Translations under genes and position numbers: made by a program | The notes under the pieces: generated by a model | What the model was told of the DNA's origin: nothing | Seen by the model: the letters and a program-made list of their open reading frames with translations, nothing else | Databases searched by the model: none | Shown: positions 1 through 4,363 of the stretch, piece by piece | Numbering within the stretch: the stretch's first letter is position 1 | Layout of the letters: each line of letters starts with the position of its first letter | Source of the DNA: Opitutia bacterium | GTDB lineage: Bacteria; Verrucomicrobiota; Verrucomicrobiia; Opitutales; Opitutaceae | Assembly (NCBI GenBank): GCA_003157575.1 | Contig: PMKA01000092.1 | Coordinates: 1 to 6,082 of the forward strand | Direction: 5' to 3' | Length of the DNA stretch: 6,082 bases

Positions 1-608
1 GCCGGATGGTAGAGTTCAAAGCCGTCCTCCCCGGTGTAGCCCGTGCGGCTGATCAGACACTGGACCCCGGCCACCAATCCCTCGGTGAAATGATAGTATT
101 TGACCTGGTCGAGCGGCACTGCCGTCAGCAACTGCACGATCGCCGGAGCCTTCGGCCCCTGCACCGCAAGCTGGGCGTAGTCGGCGGAACGATCGGTGAC
201 GGCGACGTTGAATCCCGCCGCCAGCTCGCGGATCCACGCGAGGTCCTTGTCGATGTTTCCCGCATTGATGCAGAGAAAATAGTCCTCCGGACCGCGCATG
301 TACACGAGCAGGTCGTCCACCACTCCGCCGCTCGGATAGCACATCGGCGAATAAAGCACGCGGCCCGGATACAGCCGCCCGACGTCATTCGTCACAAGAT
401 GATTGAGGAAGCGGCCTGCTTCGGGTCCCCGGACGTCGACCTCCCCCATGTGGCTCACATCGAACAAACCCGCGGCCCGGCGGACCGCCTTGTGTTCTTC
501 GAGGATGCTCCGGTACTGCACCGGCATCTCCCACCCCGCAAAATCCACCATGCGCCCGCCATGGGCGACATGAAAGCCTCTGAGGGGCGTGCATTTGAGT
601 GCGCTCAT
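1..608 (-). CDS. gcvT: Aminomethyltransferase, glycine cleavage system T protein (N-terminal 202 codons, cut by window edge)
   Basis: GcvT is the T protein of the cytoplasmic glycine cleavage system. It takes the aminomethyl group from lipoylated GcvH and, with tetrahydrofolate, yields methylene-tetrahydrofolate and ammonia. The frame starts MSALKCTPLRGFHVAHGGRM and runs open off the left edge. Family landmarks are in order: DFAGWEMPVQY (22-32), GLFDVSHMGEV (47-57), LVTNDV (71-76), the GGVVDDLLVY block (94-103) whose Asp pair (98-99) includes the conserved folate-site aspartate, NAGNIDKD (115-122), LAVQGP (147-152), and SRTGYTGEDGFELY (187-200). About 160 residues of a usual 360-370 are missing. 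The ATG at 606-608 fits the family N-terminus, but no good Shine-Dalgarno precedes it. gcvH and gcvP would be expected further left, which cannot be seen. The identification is secure from the motifs. Confidence 0.96.
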   Translation of the reverse strand, partial: MSALKCTPLRGFHVAHGGRMVDFAGWEMPVQYRSILEEHKAVRRAAGLFDVSHMGEVDVRGPEAGRFLNHLVTNDVGRLYPGRVLYSPMCYPSGGVVDDLLVYMRGPEDYFLCINAGNIDKDLAWIRELAAGFNVAVTDRSADYAQLAVQGPKAPAIVQLLTAVPLDQVKYYHFTEGLVAGVQCLISRTGYTGEDGFELYHP

Positions 609-918
609 GGGCAGGATTAACCGGCGGCAACGGTGCCGGCGCAAGAATGTTCTCAAGCTCCCGAGGACGCGCCGGGAGGCAGGCGGTCTTCTGATGGCGC
701 CCCCCCCAGAAAAGAACGGAGAAAAGAGACTGATCCGGTTGTTGCGCTGAGTTCTCGCGCCACAATGGCTCATTTTATCGAGTCCGTCCCATCGAAGAAG
801 GGGCGGTTTTGCGTTTTGCCGCCTGAAGGACGCGAAGCCCCACCGACTGCCAGCATGAAGGTTGGCGAAGTTTTTCCTTGAGATTCCGCGCGCCGGCCCA
901 AAATTCAGCCCCTTCAAC
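609..918. other. Non-coding spacer between gcvT and tRNA-Glu (divergent)
   Basis: This is 310 bases between divergently oriented gcvT (minus) and the tRNA (plus). I find no believable gene. An 82-codon plus-strand frame at 633-881 has no recognisable motif and no ribosome binding site. The spacer holds a GC-rich inverted repeat (arms 800-804 with 837-841 and 808-813 with 831-836, one G-U pair). On the minus strand it also has two short stretches that weakly recall glycine riboswitch cores. A TAAAAT on the minus strand at 772-777 could be a -10 for gcvT with a leader of about 155 nt, but no good -35 accompanies it. Confidence 0.7.
878..906 (+). promoter_or_regulatory. Possible promoter of the tRNA-Glu gene
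   Basis: TTGAGA (878-883) is four of six to the -35 consensus. A 17-base spacer separates it from a weak AT-rich -10 candidate AAATTC (901-906), just upstream of the tRNA at 919. The -35 and spacing are good but the -10 is poor, so this rests mainly on position. Confidence 0.3.
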
Positions 919-993
919 GCCCTCATCGTCTAGCGGCTAGGACAAGAGATTCTCAATCTTTAAACCGCGGTTCGATTCCGCGTGGGGGCGCCA
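919..993 (+). tRNA. tRNA-Glu, anticodon CUC, CCA encoded
   Basis: The full cloverleaf can be drawn. Acceptor stem 919-925 pairs with 983-989 (one U-G pair at the fifth position). D stem 928-931 pairs with 940-943. The anticodon stem 945-949 pairs with 957-961 (one G-U) around the loop UUCUCAA, giving anticodon CUC at 952-954, which reads GAG. A four-base variable region is at 962-965. The T stem 966-970 pairs with 978-982 around UUCGAUU. The discriminator is G990, and the 3' CCA (991-993) is encoded. Known glutamate identity features of E. coli tRNA-Glu fit as well: U11-A24, the U13-G22 pair, A46, and absence of base 47. The gene is alone here, opposite in strand to its neighbours. The isoacceptor call is firm. 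Confidence 0.95.
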
Positions 994-1010
994 ATTTCAG
1001 CTGAGGCCGC

Positions 1011-1070
1011 GCAGGGTGACCGAAAAGCCCCGCGCATTTACGGCGCTGTGGGAACGATCGCGTCACCCGC
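1011..1070. other. Nested inverted-repeat structure just after tRNA-Glu
   Basis: The outer stem pairs GC-GGGTGAC (1011-1020, A1013 bulged) with GTCACCC-GC (1062-1070), nine base pairs. Inside it, CCC (1028-1030) pairs with GGG (1050-1052) and GCGC (1032-1035) with GCGC (1043-1046), closing a seven-base loop. A competing hairpin pairs 1009-1012 with 1032-1035. It could be a bidirectional termination or processing structure between converging genes, or a small structured RNA. No U-run follows it. Confidence 0.35.
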
Positions 1071-1084
1071 CCCGGCCCGGGTTG

Positions 1085-1111
1085 GAATCCACGAAATCCG
1101 CGTGATCCGCG
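1085..1111 (-). repeat. Three tandem 9-bp units, probable dispersed intergenic repeat
   Basis: Read on the minus strand, three head-to-tail 9-mers follow each other without a gap: CGCGGATCA (1103-1111), CGCGGATTT (1094-1102), CGTGGATTC (1085-1093). The pattern resembles the short 'CACGGATTA'-like phrases that, from memory, recur in intergenic DNA of several GC-rich environmental bacteria. Repetition within this window is direct observation. Dispersal in the genome is inferred. Confidence 0.5.
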
Positions 1112-1178
1112 GTCAAAATGGACCGAAGTCACCGCAGACTTCGTGTTCTCGTGGCCGCGAGCGTGAGCGAGTGGCTTT

Positions 1179-4058
1179 TCAGGGCAGCGAGGGGCGCGCG
1201 GGAGCAGGCCGGGCTTCGATCTGAACCGTAGCCGGCTTCAATCCGGCTGAGCGGGCAACGAGCTTGATTGCACCACTGTCCTTGGAAGCCTGGACAATGA
1301 TCTGGGCAAGCCCGTTGAAAACACTGCGGCGCCAGGCAACCGGTGAAGGAGCCTCGGGCATGCGCAACCACGCGCCCTTGCTGACGCCTCCAACCGTCCC
1401 ATAGTTCGAGACGGCGACTGCAGTCGTGTTCAGGCCCGCGTGCAGGTATGATTTGACGTCGTAGCTCGACGCCGCACGAGAGTCGCCCGCCGGGCCGACC
1501 CGTTGTCCGTTCACGAACACCTTTCCGTCGCCTTCGATCTTCCCGAAATAGAGTTCCACCGCTGACGCGGTCAGATCCTGCGCTGAGACGGTGAATTGTG
1601 CCCGGAAGACGCCCTGCTCGTGCAATCCCAGTGGACCGTTCTCGGCAGTCACATCGGCCTTGCTCCAGGTGGAGTCATCCACGGTTACCCCGGTCTCGGG
1701 CAGATTGTCGTCATAGATATTGGCGACCTTTTCCCACCGCCATCCGTCGATCGTCACGCTGCGCATCGGCACAGTCGCCACAAACACGTCCGGTTCGTGA
1801 CAGCCGGGATCTCCATTGCCGACCCCGATGATTCGGCCGGGTCCTTCCAATTCAAAAGTGACGAGGTTGTCGGCGACCGGCACAACACGCCCCTGGGCAT
1901 CGACAACCGCAACTGTGACTATGGAGACGTCTTCGCCGTTCGCGCCGATCGTCGCCCGATCTGGTGTCAGTGTCACCGCCGCAGGCGCCCCGGTAGTCTC
2001 CACCTGCGTCTCCGCCACCAACTTCCCGCCATTGAATCCCTTGGCCGAAAGGGCTCCCGGCGCGTAGGGCACCTTCCACTTCAGCGTCTCGGTCCGTTTC
2101 AATGTCTGCCGGCCGAGGCTGCGCCCGTTGAGAAACAACTCGACCTGCTCGCAGTTGCTCAGGGCCCGCACGTCGATATCCTGGCCTTCCCTGCCCGCCC
2201 AGTTCCAATGCGGCAGCAGATGCAAAACCGGCTTCGCCATCCACCACGATTGGTAATACCAGAAGTTGTCCTTGGGGAATCCGCAGGTGTCGAGAATACC
2301 GAAGTGCGAATTGACACAGGGCCATCCGTAGGGCGTCGGCTCGCCACGGTAATCGAAGCCGGTCCAGACAAAGCCGCCGGAGAGCCACGGCCGGGTGTCG
2401 AAAAAGCCGGCCCATTCCTCCGCGGTGTTTGACCAGCTCTGGCCGTGATCGTCATAGGCGGAGACATATCCCCGCTCCTTGTCGTCAACATAGATTCCGC
2501 GCGTGCCGACCGTGCTGCCCTGCTCGCTGCCAACATTGGGCTGTTGCGGATGGGCCGCGTGATAGGCGTCCATCCTGTCCTTCCCGATGTGATAACTCCA
2601 GCCGCGCACCTCGATGACTTCGTTGATGCCGGAGAACTCGTTCCCGAGCGGCGCATTATAGGTCACGGGCCGCGTGGGATCGAGCCGCCTGACCATCGCC
2701 TGCATCGTCGCTGCAACCCGGCCGCCTTCCGGCGTGCTTTGGGTGGTGAACTCCTCGTTGGCAAGGGACCAGATGGCGACGCTGGGATGATTGCGATCGC
2801 GCCGGACTTGTTCCTCAAACCACTTCAGGTGCTGCGCATCACTGCCAAGCAACCGGTTCTCATCCATGACCAGCATGCCGAGATGGTCGCAGGCTTCCAG
2901 CAGCTCCGGCGTCGGTGAGTTGTGGGACGTGCGATAGGCGTTGGCGCCCATCTCCTTCAACTTCACAATGCGGAAATACTGAAGCCCGTCAGGCAAGGCG
3001 GCCCCGACGCCGGCATGATCCTGATGGTTGCAGGTACCCTTCAATAGATAAGGTTTGCCGTTGAGGAGGAAGCCACGGTCGGCATCGAACGCGACGGTCC
3101 GGATGCCAAACTCGGTCTCGATCCGGTCGACCGTCTGGCCCCTGCTTGCGACGGTCGTGACCAACCGGTACAGCGTCGGCGTTTCGGGCGACCAGAGTTC
3201 CGGCGCATCGATCGTTGTTGTCTGGTCCAACTCACCCGATGCCTCGGCGGCAATCCTCCCGGTCTTGGAGACGGTCGTAATCGCTTTGCCGTCGGGACCG
3301 TCAATCCTCCAGGTGACCGTCGCATCGGCCGCCGTGAGCTGTGCGTTGGTCAGATGGGCCTGCAAATGGATTTCCGCCGGCCCCTCCGGAATATTGTCCC
3401 TGAACTGGGTGAACACGAACACGCCATCCGGGGCAATTGCCAGCGGTGCGGTCTTGAACAGCCAGACGTGGCGATAAATGCCGGCCCCCTCGTAAAACCA
3501 GCCTTCGAATTGCGAAGCGTCGACCCGCACCGAGACCACGTTCTTCCCGCCGCAATTGGCCACGTCCGTGATGTCGTAGCGCACACCGGTGTAGCCGCTT
3601 TCATTGTGGCCGACGAACCAGCCGTTGACAAAGACGGTGTAGTCGCGGAATGCGCCGTCGAACTCTATCCACAAACGCCGGCCCGTATCCGTCGCAGGGA
3701 GTTCAAATGTGCGCCGATACCAGGCGATGCTGTTCTGCGGAAACCCCTCCCCAATCGCCTTGCAGCCATGCGCGACGTCAGCCTTGGCATCAAAGGGCAG
3801 TTCGACCGCCCAATCGTGCGGCAGATTCACCTGCCTCCAGCTCGCATCACAGAATGCGACGCTGGCCGGCCCCGTGCCGCTGCCGGACTTCGCCAGGTTT
3901 TGCCCGATCCCCCACTCGTTGCCCAGGTGGAATCTCCAACCGAAGTCCATCAGAAGCCTTTCGCGGGGGGCCGCATCGGCGGCATTGAGCACGTGGGCGA
4001 TCAGCCCCACCGCGAGGACGAGCATCAGCCGGATAAAGGAATGGGAGGAGGTTTTCAT
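1179..4058 (-). CDS. Secreted glycoside hydrolase family 2 protein, probable beta-galactosidase
   Basis: This 959-residue retaining exo-glycosidase probably removes beta-linked galactose (or a related sugar) from oligosaccharides outside the cytoplasm. Residues 1-26 form a signal peptide (hydrophobic LMLVLAVGLI at 11-20, likely cleavage after LNA at 24-26, no lipobox Cys). Domains follow in GH2 order: sugar-binding jelly roll (about 35-205), immunoglobulin-like (206-320), and TIM barrel (322-620) with YRTSHN (375-380). The acid/base is Glu435 in WSLANEE, and the nucleophile is Glu512 in GSEQG. GGFVWTGFDYRGEP (561-574) is also typical. A DUF4982-like domain (622-690, ELFLNGRSLG) and a C-terminal GH2 domain (from about 691) come next. 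That last domain is split: NGDPGCHEPD (748-757) is separated from RRSVFNGLAQIIVQAS (910-925) by about 150 residues that look like a second jelly roll. The ATG at 4056-4058 places the signal peptide correctly but has no clear Shine-Dalgarno. Substrate could instead be a glucuronide or another beta-glycoside; family membership is secure. Confidence 0.93.
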   Translation of the reverse strand: MKTSSHSFIRLMLVLAVGLIAHVLNAADAAPRERLLMDFGWRFHLGNEWGIGQNLAKSGSGTGPASVAFCDASWRQVNLPHDWAVELPFDAKADVAHGCKAIGEGFPQNSIAWYRRTFELPATDTGRRLWIEFDGAFRDYTVFVNGWFVGHNESGYTGVRYDITDVANCGGKNVVSVRVDASQFEGWFYEGAGIYRHVWLFKTAPLAIAPDGVFVFTQFRDNIPEGPAEIHLQAHLTNAQLTAADATVTWRIDGPDGKAITTVSKTGRIAAEASGELDQTTTIDAPELWSPETPTLYRLVTTVASRGQTVDRIETEFGIRTVAFDADRGFLLNGKPYLLKGTCNHQDHAGVGAALPDGLQYFRIVKLKEMGANAYRTSHNSPTPELLEACDHLGMLVMDENRLLGSDAQHLKWFEEQVRRDRNHPSVAIWSLANEEFTTQSTPEGGRVAATMQAMVRRLDPTRPVTYNAPLGNEFSGINEVIEVRGWSYHIGKDRMDAYHAAHPQQPNVGSEQGSTVGTRGIYVDDKERGYVSAYDDHGQSWSNTAEEWAGFFDTRPWLSGGFVWTGFDYRGEPTPYGWPCVNSHFGILDTCGFPKDNFWYYQSWWMAKPVLHLLPHWNWAGREGQDIDVRALSNCEQVELFLNGRSLGRQTLKRTETLKWKVPYAPGALSAKGFNGGKLVAETQVETTGAPAAVTLTPDRATIGANGEDVSIVTVAVVDAQGRVVPVADNLVTFELEGPGRIIGVGNGDPGCHEPDVFVATVPMRSVTIDGWRWEKVANIYDDNLPETGVTVDDSTWSKADVTAENGPLGLHEQGVFRAQFTVSAQDLTASAVELYFGKIEGDGKVFVNGQRVGPAGDSRAASSYDVKSYLHAGLNTTAVAVSNYGTVGGVSKGAWLRMPEAPSPVAWRRSVFNGLAQIIVQASKDSGAIKLVARSAGLKPATVQIEARPAPARPSLP

Positions 4059-4082
4059 GGGATCGAGATTGCCTGAAGGAAG

Positions 4083-4093
4083 ATGTCAGACAT
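4083..4093. promoter_or_regulatory. ATGTC-A-GACAT palindrome near the GH2 gene start, possible operator
   Basis: A perfect five-base inverted repeat with a one-base centre (4088) lies about 30 bases upstream of the GH2 start codon. It falls where transcription would begin if the adjacent -10 is correct. A regulator bound here could block initiation. No repressor gene is visible to support this. Confidence 0.25.
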
Positions 4094-4095
4094 TT

Positions 4096-4125
4096 GTTGT
4101 ACCCTACTCTGAGCAAGAATGCCAT
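4096..4125 (-). promoter_or_regulatory. Probable promoter of the GH2 hydrolase gene
   Basis: On the minus strand a -35 candidate ATGGCA (4120-4125; four of six to TTGACA) is followed after 18 bases by a -10 candidate TACAAC (4096-4101; four of six to TATAAT). Transcription would start near 4089, leaving a leader of about 30 bases. The elements suggest the hydrolase is transcribed separately from uvrB. Confidence 0.4.
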
Positions 4126-4251
4126 GGCTGGAATCCAAAAAGAGCTTCGCGAAATCCACTCCATCGGCCCGAAGACGCGCGAATGGATGGTCAGCAGCCG
4201 GCCAATCTGCCTGCCGTCGAGCCCGGCCAGAAACCGAGGTTGATCCCGGTT

Positions 4252-4270
4252 GACGGAAACGGCTTCCGTC
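4252..4270. repeat. Seven-bp inverted repeat downstream of uvrB
   Basis: GACGGAA (4252-4258) pairs perfectly with TTCCGTC (4264-4270) around a five-base loop, about 95 bases past the uvrB stop. It could serve as a weak terminator for uvrB, but no U-run follows on the minus strand. Confidence 0.35.
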
Positions 4271-4363
4271 TGGCCGTGGATGGACTTTGTCACGAAAACG
4301 CAGGCAAGGCCGATCCCGGGATCATGAAATGCTGGGCGACGTTGGTCGACCGCATGGTCCGTG

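Larger units (their letters stand above)
994..1178. other. Non-coding spacer between the convergent tRNA-Glu and GH2 genes
   Basis: These 185 bases lie between the 3' ends of two convergent genes. No open frame looks like a gene. The spacer contains a nested inverted-repeat structure (1011-1070), a CCCG-GCC-CGGG mini-hairpin (1071-1081), a three-unit 9-bp tandem repeat (1085-1111), and a GTGGC direct repeat flanking GAGCG-rich sequence (1151-1175). No hairpin with a following U-run is seen on either strand, so no standard intrinsic terminator can be assigned. Confidence 0.7.
4059..4363. other. Spacer between uvrB and the GH2 gene, no supported gene
   Basis: These 305 bases separate two genes on the same strand. 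They contain the candidate hydrolase promoter and palindrome (4083-4125), a hairpin at 4252-4270 and a 12-bp palindrome GATCCCGGGATC at 4312-4323. The part from about 4120 to 4360 has coding-like codon composition in more than one frame, including a plus-strand 39-codon frame at 4123-4242 that begins MAGIQKELREIHSIGPKTRE. None has a good ribosome binding site, family-length product or motif I can name with confidence. It may be decayed coding sequence. Confidence 0.6.

Noticed and set aside
385..765. Minus-strand open frame of 126 codons overlapping the gcvT start
   Set aside because: It is an out-of-frame reading of the gcvT N-terminal coding sequence; the correct frame carries the family motifs.
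633..881. Plus-strand open frame of 82 codons in the gcvT leader
   Set aside because: No ribosome binding site, no motif, low-complexity basic composition; it ends inside the tRNA promoter region.
919..993. tRNA-Glu as an integration site of a mobile element
   Set aside because: No integrase, no repeated copy of the tRNA 3' end and no phage or plasmid gene occur in the window.
1151..1175. GTGGC direct repeat around GAGCG-rich sequence as an intrinsic terminator of the GH2 gene
   Set aside because: The arms are direct and mirror-like, not inverted, and no U-run follows, so no stable terminator hairpin forms.
982..1224. Plus-strand open frame of 80 codons starting inside the tRNA
   Set aside because: It begins within the tRNA 3' half and ends antisense to the hydrolase C-terminus; chance frame.
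1596..2432. Long plus-strand open frame (278 codons) opposite the GH2 gene
   Set aside because: It is antisense to the TIM-barrel and C-terminal coding sequence of a clearly real gene and shows no domain; long antisense frames are usual in GC-rich DNA.
4058..4093. Short upstream frame (MSDIFLQAISIP) whose stop overlaps the GH2 ATG, as a possible leader peptide
   Set aside because: Its ATG at 4091-4093 would lie upstream of the transcription start implied by the best promoter, and it has no Shine-Dalgarno.
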